A stretch of DNA of 64,000 nucleotides from Clostridia bacterium. Lineage in GTDB: Bacteria > Bacillota > Clostridia > Christensenellales > UBA1242. Under the pieces are notes generated by a model that worked only from the letters and a program-made list of their open reading frames with translations, searched no databases and was not told the origin of the DNA. Position 1 is the stretch's first letter, and each line of letters opens with the position of its first letter. Where the stretch lies: assembly GCA_900768545.1 (NCBI GenBank), contig CAAGDD010000007.1:1-64000 (forward strand), written 5' to 3'. Position numbers and translations under genes: made by a program. Below, piece after piece: positions 15,839 to 23,800 of the stretch.

Positions 15839-15881
15839 ATTAACAATGTATTAAACACGGCTCAAAAGTGTGAATATGAAA

Positions 15882-15911
15882 AACAAAAAAACGAAGAAAT
15901 TTTCTCCGTTT
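15882..15911 (-). terminator. Terminator of SDR gene
   Basis: AAACGAAGAAA and TTTCTCCGTTT arms (one G-U pair). On the minus strand it is followed by Ts. Confidence 0.75.
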
Positions 15912-15927
15912 CTCTTTTAGAGTGATT

Positions 15928-16719
15928 TTATCTGCCTTTATAAGTCTTTTTGGTTTTTTGTTGGCGTTCCCAAATCGACATAACCCAGCTGTGTGGGAGC
16001 ATCTTAACCAGAAGTGTTTGAGCTTTTGATTTGAAGCCATACAAAACGACCTCTTTTCTCTTCAAAGCACCTTTCATTGCGCGTTTAATAACTTTTTCAG
16101 GTTCATACATAGCCACATATTTTGTGACAACTTGTGCTTTGGCGTTTGTTTTTTGTGCTCTGTCAAAAAATGCTGTTTTTGTCCAATATGGGCAAAGGCA
16201 GGTTACGCTGATTTTCCTGCTTTTAAGTTCGCGGTTCAACGCTCTTGAATATGACAAAACATACGCTTTGCTTGCACCATATACTGCCAAATATGGGATA
16301 GGTTGGAAGGCTGCGATCGACGCGATTTCAACAATTCTGCCACCTTCTTTCATAAATGGAAGCGCAACAAGTGTCAAATGTGTCAATGCTTTGCAGTTTA
16401 AGTCGATCATTCCAAGTTGTTGCTCTGTTGTGATCTCGTCATAACGACCAAATTTGCCATATCCGCTGGCATTTACAAGCCAAGAAACTTCAACTTCGCC
16501 TTTTTCAAGTTCGGCTTTGATTGTTTCAAAACTTTCGTCTTTTGTCAAATCTAAATCAAAAAATTTGAAAGGTGTTTTAAGTTCGCTTTTCATCTTTTCA
16601 ACTTCGTCAGTTTTGAGTGCTACACCCCAAATTTCGTCAAGGCCAAGTTTGTCGATTTCAAAACAAAATCTTCTGCCCATTCCAGAAGAAGCACCTGTAA
16701 TTATCGCAATTTTTTTCAC
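15928..16719 (-). CDS. Short-chain dehydrogenase/reductase
   Basis: A 263-residue NAD(P)-dependent SDR with a Rossmann fold. TGASSGMG (8-15) is the dinucleotide loop, NASGYG the structural motif, and the catalytic set is a serine in IASIAA with YGASK. The tail (ERQQKTKKTYKGR) is very basic. It resembles the DltE/YqjQ-like classical SDR group; the substrate is unknown. The GTG start at 16719 is preferred because TTGGAGG lies eight bases upstream. It is divergent from the ESCRT-like operon, sharing a promoter region of about 170 bases. Confidence 0.85.
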   Translation of the reverse strand: MKKIAIITGASSGMGRRFCFEIDKLGLDEIWGVALKTDEVEKMKSELKTPFKFFDLDLTKDESFETIKAELEKGEVEVSWLVNASGYGKFGRYDEITTEQQLGMIDLNCKALTHLTLVALPFMKEGGRIVEIASIAAFQPIPYLAVYGASKAYVLSYSRALNRELKSRKISVTCLCPYWTKTAFFDRAQKTNAKAQVVTKYVAMYEPEKVIKRAMKGALKRKEVVLYGFKSKAQTLLVKMLPHSWVMSIWERQQKTKKTYKGR

Positions 16720-16818
16720 AATTTTTACCTCCAAGATAATTTCATAACATTATTTTAACACCAAACGCAAAAAAATTGCAAATTCTTTGCAGAAAATTTG
16801 GTTAATTTCTTTCGTTCG

Positions 16819-16848
16819 TTGACTTTTTTAAATTGTTTTTGATATAAT
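16819..16848 (+). promoter_or_regulatory. Promoter of the SPFH/ESCRT-like operon
   Basis: TTGACT (16819-16824), 18-base spacer, TATAAT (16843-16848). The leader is only about 35 bases long. Confidence 0.75.
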
Positions 16849-16861
16849 CAAAGTGTAAAAG

Positions 16862-16878
16862 TCTATCTAAAAGATAGA
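16862..16878 (+). promoter_or_regulatory. Hairpin next to the operon's first ribosome site
   Basis: TCTATCT and AGATAGA arms with an AAA loop directly abut the AGGGGAG ribosome site. With no T run it is not a terminator. It could affect mRNA stability or initiation. Confidence 0.5.
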
Positions 16879-16890
16879 AGGGGAGAAAAA

Positions 16891-17709
16891 ATGGAGCAAA
16901 ATATCATCACGGTGCTTAATGACAACAAAAGTTTGTTCACAAGAAAGGTTATTCAAAACGCTGATGCCAAACTTGCTATTTTGGTGCCAGAAACTCACAA
17001 CGCTATTTTGGTCAAAGATGGACAAATGCTTCAAACGCTCTCTTCGGGGAAATATACTTTAGAAAAATTTGTTGATTTAAAAAACGACACAAACTCGACG
17101 CTCGAAGTCTTGTTTATGTCAAAAACTGCAAAACTCAAACTTTTGTGGGGCACTCCTTCAAAGTTTTTGGTCTATGATGACAAACTTCAAGAAAACTATC
17201 ATATTGGTTTGAGCGGAAGTTTTGAAGTGCAGATTGCTGATTGTCGAAGATGTTATCTTTATCTTGTTGGCGTCGCTGAAAGTTTGATGGCTGACGAACT
17301 TCAAGAAAGACTTATGTCAAATGTTGTGTCAACAGTTGAAGAAGTTGTTGCAAAATATATTCAAGAAAACAAAATTTTGTTCAATCAAGTTGTGCTCAAA
17401 AAACGCGAAATGGCACAAAAGACTTTGACCCAACTCAGCCAAAAACTCAAAAATGATTATGGCATTGCTGTATTTTCGTTTGATATTGCAAATATTATTA
17501 TCGACGAAGACGATTTAAAGCGTCTTTCAAAAATGTTGAAGGGCGAACAAAAGATAGTTTGCAGCGGCTGCGGAACAGCACTCGACAGTGAAGCTAAATT
17601 TTGTTACAACTGCGGCAGAAAGGTCGGTGGAGCAAAGGTTTGCCCAAATTGTCAAACAGAAAACAATGATGAAGCGAAATTTTGCTATAATTGTGGAGAA
17701 AAGTTGTAG
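16891..17709 (+). CDS. SPFH-domain protein with two zinc ribbons
   Basis: A 272-residue protein. Residues 15-215 read as an SPFH/band-7-like domain of the YdjI (virion-core-protein-like) type: VPETHNAILVKDGQML, GLSGSFEVQIADC, then the long helical arm with DYGIAVFSFDIANI. The C-terminus holds two zinc ribbons, CxxC at 224/227 with 238/241 and at 251/254 with 265/268, each ending FCYNCG. SPFH proteins form membrane-associated scaffolds, and YdjI belongs to the PspA-linked stress cassette of Bacillus. It is first in the operon, preceded by a strong ribosome site (AGGGGAG). I infer that it organises the membrane platform for the Snf7-like proteins downstream. Confidence 0.75.
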   Translation: MEQNIITVLNDNKSLFTRKVIQNADAKLAILVPETHNAILVKDGQMLQTLSSGKYTLEKFVDLKNDTNSTLEVLFMSKTAKLKLLWGTPSKFLVYDDKLQENYHIGLSGSFEVQIADCRRCYLYLVGVAESLMADELQERLMSNVVSTVEEVVAKYIQENKILFNQVVLKKREMAQKTLTQLSQKLKNDYGIAVFSFDIANIIIDEDDLKRLSKMLKGEQKIVCSGCGTALDSEAKFCYNCGRKVGGAKVCPNCQTENNDEAKFCYNCGEKL

Positions 17710-17718
17710 GAGGAAGTT

Positions 17719-18129
17719 ATGGAAATTTTAATCGTTTTGATTTTGATTATGATAGCGATTGTTGGTTTTGGCGGATATTATATTTGGAATGAATATTCTC
17801 GCAAGAAAAACAAAAAAGAAGAAGGCAGCCGCGGGATTATTAAAAACAAAAAATCAATCGAAAAAATGGTTGCAAATGTCGAAAGCATTTTGGTCTATGC
17901 CAGCGGAAATGACGAACTTTGCAATAGACTTGTTGAAGTAAAAGACAATATTAGATTTTTCAATCCATCAACAAACGCAAAAGTTTTGCTTGTTGATCAA
18001 AAGATTTCAAACAAATTGGACGATTTGAAAATCGCCACAGCAAAAGACAACACTCAAGAAACTTGTTTTAGACTTTTGGAAGAAGTGGAAGCCTATATCA
18101 TTCAAAGAAAAAAGGAAGAAATTGACTGA
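17719..18129 (+). CDS. Small single-pass membrane protein of the operon
   Basis: A 136-residue protein. An N-terminal membrane helix (about 2-24, ILIVLILIMIAIVGFGGYYI) is followed by a basic stop-transfer stretch (SRKKNKKEE) and a helical cytoplasmic domain of about 100 residues (KKSIEKMVANVESILVYA and onward). No family recognised. AGGAGG starts it nine bases after the SPFH gene. Its TGA stop overlaps the next ATG (TGATG), so translation of the two is coupled. It is a plausible membrane anchor or recruiter. Confidence 0.7.
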   Translation: MEILIVLILIMIAIVGFGGYYIWNEYSRKKNKKEEGSRGIIKNKKSIEKMVANVESILVYASGNDELCNRLVEVKDNIRFFNPSTNAKVLLVDQKISNKLDDLKIATAKDNTQETCFRLLEEVEAYIIQRKKEEID

Positions 18130-18488
18130 TGTTGAGAAAAATGTTTGTATCACAAAATTTGCCAGCTGAAGAGAGCGACAAGATTTTGAGAGAGTTGAAA
18201 CTTGGATACATAAATTTGAAAGAAAAATATTTCGACCTTGCAAAACAAAATTTTCAGCTTGTGCTCGAATTTGATCCAAATTGCAGCGAAGGTTTTTGGG
18301 GGTTAGCGCTTGCAAATGACAATGTGGCAAATGAAAGCGAACTTTATTCAGACCCAGCCAAGCACAAAAATTTTATAAACACGAGCGAATGTCAAAATGC
18401 TTTGAAGTTTGCGCAAGAAGATCAAAAAAACATCTACAATGATTTGCTGACAAAGATTTATCAAATCAATGAAGGCAATAATTATTAA
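18129..18488 (+). CDS. Small TPR-like protein of the operon
   Basis: A 119-residue helical protein with one good tetratricopeptide-like unit (LGYINLKEKYFDLAKQNFQL then VLEFDPNCSEGFWGLALA, about 25-65) and a helical tail. Such single-repeat proteins act as adaptors. It is translationally coupled to the preceding membrane protein by a one-base overlap and is followed after 11 bases by the first Snf7-like gene. Its partner is unknown. Confidence 0.65.
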   Translation: MLRKMFVSQNLPAEESDKILRELKLGYINLKEKYFDLAKQNFQLVLEFDPNCSEGFWGLALANDNVANESELYSDPAKHKNFINTSECQNALKFAQEDQKNIYNDLLTKIYQINEGNNY

Positions 18489-18499
18489 AAGGAGCGGTT

Positions 18500-19117
18500 A
18501 TGTGGTGGCCATTTAAAAGAAACAAATTCAAAAATCTCAATCGTGAAGATTTGGTCAATTCGATTTGCGAACTTGAACGACAAGAACGCACGATTGAAGC
18601 AGAAGTTTATCAAAAAATCAAAGAAATTGACGCACTTATGGAAAAGGGCAAAAAAGAGAGAAACAAAGAGCTTCAACTTTTCTATGCGAAAAAAATTTCA
18701 AACTTAAACGAAGAAAAACAAACTTGCATGGAAAGGGGAATGTATCTTTTGTATAACATTCGCCTTATGAATCGTCTTAAAGACGCTTACGACAGCAATG
18801 CTTTCTTTAAAACTCAAACAAAAGTGCCTTTGAGTGAACTTTTGCAAGATCAAAAAAACTTGGCAAAGTTTTTAAACAAAGCACTTGAAACGCGAATCGC
18901 GTCGGAAGATGTTTTGACAAGTGCAGACGAGCTTTTCAGCGAAGTTAAGTCGGCTTATGAAGTGAGTGAACCTATCTATGGAGTTGCAAAAACGGAAGAA
19001 GATGTTTTGACGATTTTCGAAAAAGAAAATCAACTTCAAGATGAAGCAGATTTATCTACAAATGTAGATTCTGATAAAAAACAAACAAAAAAGAAAAAAG
19101 CACAAATGGAGGAATAA
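18500..19117 (+). CDS. Snf7/ESCRT-III-like coiled-coil protein A
   Basis: A 205-residue protein. It begins MWWPFKRNKFK, an aromatic-basic segment like the membrane-inserting N-terminus of ESCRT-III subunits. Helices at about 15-50 and 52-98 form a predicted hairpin, with a turn at MEKGKKERNKELQLFYAKK, the position and style of the alpha1-alpha2 turn in Snf7 proteins. Shorter helices follow (110-185), then an acidic region and a lysine-rich tail. ESCRT-III proteins polymerise on membranes to bend and cut them. It is not obviously PspA/Vipp1: the PspA-type N-terminal sequence is absent. GGAG precedes the ATG. The next gene follows three bases later. The assignment rests on pattern, and divergence is high. 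Confidence 0.6.
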   Translation: MWWPFKRNKFKNLNREDLVNSICELERQERTIEAEVYQKIKEIDALMEKGKKERNKELQLFYAKKISNLNEEKQTCMERGMYLLYNIRLMNRLKDAYDSNAFFKTQTKVPLSELLQDQKNLAKFLNKALETRIASEDVLTSADELFSEVKSAYEVSEPIYGVAKTEEDVLTIFEKENQLQDEADLSTNVDSDKKQTKKKKAQMEE

Positions 19118-19120
19118 AAA

Positions 19121-19726
19121 ATGGCTTGGTTTAAATCAAAACAACAAAAAGAAATCGAAAAGAAGATGTTGATCAAAAGAACAATCAACACAATGAACAA
19201 ACAAATCAACAAACTTGAAGACCAAAAAAGAGTTTTTGTTGAAGCGGCAAAAAGAGCAAAAGAAAAAGACCTTGACGCTCAATTCAATTTGGCTCTCAGC
19301 GGCTATAAGATGACTGTTCAACAACAGAAAAGAGCACAAGAGATGCTTTTAAACTTTGAAATCACCGCTCAAATGAAAGATGTTACAATGATGACATCAG
19401 AATTTTTGAAAGGAATGAGTTCAATTAGCAAAGAAATGACAAAACTTGCTGACGCAAAAGAATTTGCAAAGATTCAAGCGCAATTTGAAGAAGCTATGGC
19501 TGCTGTTGAAACTCAAACCGACCAAATGGACAACTTTATGGAAATGAGCCAAGAAACTTTCTACAATCAAGGACTTGACAAGAGTGGAAAACAAATGAGT
19601 GATGCTGAACTTGAAAAATATATTATGGAACAAGTTGAGCAAGACGAACTTTCTTCTGACTCAATCGACAAAGAAATGGAAGAACTCCGCAAAAAATTGA
19701 GTGAAGGCGACAAAGAATCAAAATAA
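19121..19726 (+). CDS. Snf7/ESCRT-III-like protein B with MIM-like tail
   Basis: A 201-residue protein that follows the CHMP layout closely: a short amphipathic start (MAWFKSKQQK), alpha1 (about 12-47), turn at KRAKEKDLDAQ, alpha2 (51-85), then EFLKGMSSISKEMTKLADAK, matching the region where CHMP2/3 proteins have MKGVTKAM-like sequence. Next come EFAKIQAQFEEAM and QTDQMDNFMEMSQETF, equivalent to the QKIMMEFERQ..MDMKEEMM block, and an acidic tail. The tail contains DKEMEELRKKL (183-193), which resembles the MIM1 consensus (D/E)xxLxxRLxxL except that L189-R190 are reversed. MIM1 is the motif that MIT domains of Vps4 bind. The gene next door encodes such an ATPase. Confidence 0.7.
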   Translation: MAWFKSKQQKEIEKKMLIKRTINTMNKQINKLEDQKRVFVEAAKRAKEKDLDAQFNLALSGYKMTVQQQKRAQEMLLNFEITAQMKDVTMMTSEFLKGMSSISKEMTKLADAKEFAKIQAQFEEAMAAVETQTDQMDNFMEMSQETFYNQGLDKSGKQMSDAELEKYIMEQVEQDELSSDSIDKEMEELRKKLSEGDKESK

Positions 19727-19739
19727 TTAGAGGTGTTTT

Positions 19740-20879
19740 GTGAAAGAAACTAGCATAACTGTTTTGTCGGACACTTTTGACCTTTATATGCAAAAGGGAA
19801 AAGAAGCAAAAAGTCGCGGCAATATCGCACTTGCAAGAAGAAACTTTTTGCTTGCGAGTGAAACTATGATGCAAATGGCAAAACAAAGCTCTGGAAATCT
19901 CAAAAAGGTGAGAATGGACAGGGCTAGGCGTTTGGCGCAAATTGCGGATAGTCTCGAAAAACAACCTGTTAAAACCGAAAAGAAAACAGACGACGGCGAA
20001 GACGATGATGTAAAAAAATGGCAAACTGCACAAATTCCAAACATCAAATTTTCAGATGTTGCTGGGCTTGATGAAGTTAAGCGTGCGATCACAATCAAAA
20101 TGATCAATCCTGTCAAATATCCAGACAAATACAAAATGTATGGCAAAAAGACCGGCGGCGGAGTTTTGCTTTATGGTCCACCGGGAACAGGAAAGACAAT
20201 GATCGCAAAGGCGATTGCAAACGAAGTTGGTGCAAAGTTTTATGCTGTGAAGGGCTCGGATATCGTCAGCAAATGGGTTGGCGATAGTGAAAAAAATATC
20301 AGTTCGCTTTTTGAAGAAGCAAACAAACAAGACCGCGCGATTATCTTTATTGACGAAATGGATAGTTTGATCGGGAAACGTGGCGTTGACACACACAATG
20401 ACAAGCGTGTAAACGAATTTTTGCAACAAATCGACGGCTTTGCAGGACGAAACCAAAACCTTTTGCTTTTGGGCGCAACAAACAGACCTTGGGACATCGA
20501 CAGCGCCGCAATGCGTTCGGGCAGATTTTCTCAAAAGATTTATTTGCCTTTGCCAGACGCTCCAGCAAGAAAGTTTATGCTTGAAAAAAATATGAAAAAT
20601 GTTCCTATTGAAAAGGATTTTGACATCGACAAAATTGTCGCTCAAACTGAACTTTTCAGTGGGGCAGATATTGAAGAACTTTGCGAAAGAGCAAAGGAAG
20701 ATCCACTTTTGAAGGCGATTGCGACCGATAGTGTGGTGCTTGTTAGCAATGCTGATTTCGATAAAGTTTTGGAAAAAATGCCACCAAGCGTGACACCAGA
20801 AGAATTGAAACAATTTGAAAAATACAATCAAGAAGTAAATAGTTATATCAAAAACAAACCTAAAAAGACTGAAAACTAA
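19740..20879 (+). CDS. Vps4-like AAA ATPase with MIT-like domain
   Basis: A 379-residue protein. An N-terminal three-helix region (about 5-75: LYMQKGKEAKSRGNIALARR, then LASETMMQMAK and RMDRARRLAQIADSLEK) has the spacing of a MIT domain. An acidic linker follows, then a classic AAA module with Walker A GPPGTGKT (146-153), pore loop 1 SKWVGDSEK (177-185), Walker B IIFIDEMDSL (201-210), sensor 1 GATNRPWDID (245-254) and arginine-finger region MRSGRF (258-263). NRPWDID plus the C-terminal PPSVTPEELKQFEKYNQEV place it in the meiotic clade (Vps4, katanin, spastin), not with FtsH or proteasomal ATPases. It lacks membrane or protease domains. GTG start with AGAGGTG upstream. Expected role: disassembly of the Snf7-like polymer. 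Confidence 0.82.
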   Translation: MKETSITVLSDTFDLYMQKGKEAKSRGNIALARRNFLLASETMMQMAKQSSGNLKKVRMDRARRLAQIADSLEKQPVKTEKKTDDGEDDDVKKWQTAQIPNIKFSDVAGLDEVKRAITIKMINPVKYPDKYKMYGKKTGGGVLLYGPPGTGKTMIAKAIANEVGAKFYAVKGSDIVSKWVGDSEKNISSLFEEANKQDRAIIFIDEMDSLIGKRGVDTHNDKRVNEFLQQIDGFAGRNQNLLLLGATNRPWDIDSAAMRSGRFSQKIYLPLPDAPARKFMLEKNMKNVPIEKDFDIDKIVAQTELFSGADIEELCERAKEDPLLKAIATDSVVLVSNADFDKVLEKMPPSVTPEELKQFEKYNQEVNSYIKNKPKKTEN

Positions 20880-20899
20880 AAAAGTTTAACGGAGAAATC

Positions 20900-23800
20900 G
20901 TGAGAGAACGCGTTTGCAAAAATTGTGGAGGAAGAGATTACAAAATTGTTGGGCAAAATATGGTCAAATGCTCTTTCTGCGGCACAATTTATGTTGACGA
21001 ACAAGCATCAAAAGAAGAAGAAGTTTTGCTTGTTGGTGCAAACGAACTTTTAAGAGAACTCCGCTTTGACGAAGCGAGCGAAGAATTTGACAAAATCTTG
21101 GCTCTTTTTCCTATGTCGTTTTCAGCTTATTTTGGAAAAGCGCTTGCCAAAAACAAAATTGTAATCTATGGCACTGGACGCGGAATTTCAAAAACTCCAC
21201 GCTTTTTTGATGAAATAAAATCAATCGCTGATGATGAAGATTTCAAAAAGGCGATGCAATATGCTCCAAGTGATGTTGCAAAAGGCTATCTTGATATTTC
21301 AAAAAAAGTGGATCGAGCTGTTTCAAATTATCAAAAAGTCAATCAAAAATATGACGTATTTTTGTGTGACGCTTCTTTTGACAAAACTGCTCCAAACGAT
21401 CAAATATCAAAAGTTTTTGAAAAATTGAAAGAAAAAAACTACAATGTTTATTTTCCGCAAAATCTTGAAACTCGTGAAAAAGAAGCTGAAAGTTTTAATG
21501 CTCTCAAAACGGCGAAAGTCTTTTTGTATGTTGTAAAAAATCCAAAAGATTTTTATTTGGGCGAAATCAAAAATTATTATGACCGCTATTTTTATCAAAT
21601 TGCACAAAGATTGAAAGCAAAGAGTAGTTTTGCGCTTTTGCTTGATGCACAAAAAACGCCTAAGCAGACCTTGCCAAAAGAATTGGCGTCTTGCAAGAAT
21701 GTTGTTGATTTGAGCGAAAATTCATTTTTGCAAGATGTTTTGGTCACTGTTGGCGACGAGATGAATAATTCGGCTTTTGAACAAGCAAAACTCGAGCATG
21801 TCACAGTCGAAAAGAAAGATCCAAAGCGCAGAGAGTTTGTTGAAACAACTCCAGTGACAATGCAAGAACTTGGAAATTACAAAATCGAAAATCTCGAGCC
21901 GGGAGAAACAAACAAAATAAAGTGGATCTTTTTGTCGCTTAAAAATGGGGACTTTGCGTCAGCGCAAGAGCTCGCGCAGACCGAACTTGAAAAAGATCCA
22001 AACAATGCCGAACTTTTGTTTGCGCTTCTTCTTTGTGAAAAAAATATAAACACAAAAGAACAATTTTTTGAAAATATTTCAAATTTTGATGATCGTGAAA
22101 AGATCGATCGTATTTTGACTTTTTCAAATCGTGAATTTGCCGAATATTTTATCGACAACTGGGAAAATTTGATTATCAAACTTGCAAATGTTGATTATTA
22201 CAACAAATATCTGTTATATCTTGCCAAATACAACACTCCAAATCGTGAAAGCTTTGTTGAAAATGCTCAAAACTTGGCTGTCGAAACACTAAACGATGAT
22301 TTGATTAAAAAAGTTTTGTGTTGTTTTGCTCCAACTGATGTTGACAAGTTTATCAATTTGTATTTTATGCTTGCTCAAAAAAGCGACAATCACGAATATT
22401 ATGAAAAGATTTTAAATCTTGATCAAGGGCACGAACAAAGTCAAATTGCAGTCTTTTTGGACAAGTTTAAAGACGACGAGTCAAAACTCACTTTCCGCGA
22501 CAAAGAAATGGTTGAGAAGGTTTTTGCTTATTTGAAAGAGAGCACTCGCGACGGCTTTATTGCTCAAATTGTTGGGCTTGTTTTGTCGGTTGCATACAAA
22601 AATATCGATGAAGCAGAAAAACAACTTGATTTTTATCTTTCATATATAACAAATGAAGAATCTTTGGTCGCCGTGCTTAAAAATATTGCTGAAAAATTCC
22701 AAAATATGGGTTATTTTAAGCAGGCCGAAAAATATCTTGCGATTGCGATTTCAAAACAACCACAAAACGCAGATTTGTATTGGGAGATTTTGAAAACAAA
22801 GGCACATTGCGACACAGACAACGATGTTATTTTGTCGCCAATCAAGATTTCGCAATTCCCTGAATGGAACAGTCTTTTGGCTGTTGCAAACGAAGAGCAG
22901 ACCGAAAAATATGCTCAAATTATCAGCAAAGCAAACTTGTATAAAGGCGAAAAAGAAAACTTCCGCGAAGACGCATTTGACAAAGACGCTCTCAAAGTGA
23001 AACTCAACGAGTTTATCATTCGAAACAATCAAATTTTGCTTGATTATGAAAAACAATATGGCTTGACAAAGTCAATAGGATATTTCAAAGGGCAACTCAA
23101 ACCTTTTGAAAATTATCTTGAAAAACTTGACAAAACGACCACTTTTGACGAGTTTAAAGAAGTTTCAAAACAAATCGACGCGCGTCTTTCGGCATTAAAT
23201 TTAAAACTTTCTTCATCGATCAGTGTGTTGAATTTGAGAGAAAAACAGCCACGCGATGAAACGCCGATTGTTGAAATTAAAAAAGAAGACCCCAAAAAGT
23301 CACAACAAAAAAAAGACATCAAAAACGACAAATTTTTGAAACTTTATTTGTTTGCATTTTTCGAACTTGCGCCACTTGTTCTTTCAATGACAGTTTTTGC
23401 GCTTTTGATTTCAAATCCAAAACGACTTTATATGACATTTAGTCACACATTTTTGTTGGTGCTTGTTGGCATTTGTGTGTGTATCGGTTTTGGAAATTTG
23501 ATTGTGTTTTTGCTTCGACGAAGACAAATTTCAAAACTCGCAAGACTTGGTCTTTCGGTGATGATTTGCTTGTCGATGTTAAACTTTATTATGTTTGTCA
23601 GTGCAAACAATTTTGTAAATCCTGTGATAGAAATCAACAATGAAACAGAACTTTCGACTTTGATGAAAAACGCAACTTCATCAAAACTTAAACTGACAAA
23701 AAATATTGAAGTGACAGATTGGATTGGTCACGATTTTCATGGCGAATTTGATGGTTCGGGCTTTGAGATAAAGATTAAGTTTGCTGACAAACAGCAAAAC

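Noticed and set aside
15573..15854. Plus-strand Pro/Gln-rich frame over the Cys-rich gene
   Set aside because: The minus-strand frame has AAGGAGG, a start at the right distance and a terminator; the plus frame has none.
18500..19726. Calling the coiled-coil genes PspA or Vipp1
   Set aside because: Neither shows the PspA/IM30 N-terminal sequence, and protein B matches the CHMP layout with a MIM-like tail and adjacent Vps4-like ATPase.
19740..20879. FtsH-like protease or proteasome-activating ATPase
   Set aside because: No membrane helices, no HEXXH protease domain, no HbYX tail; meiotic-clade motifs are present instead.
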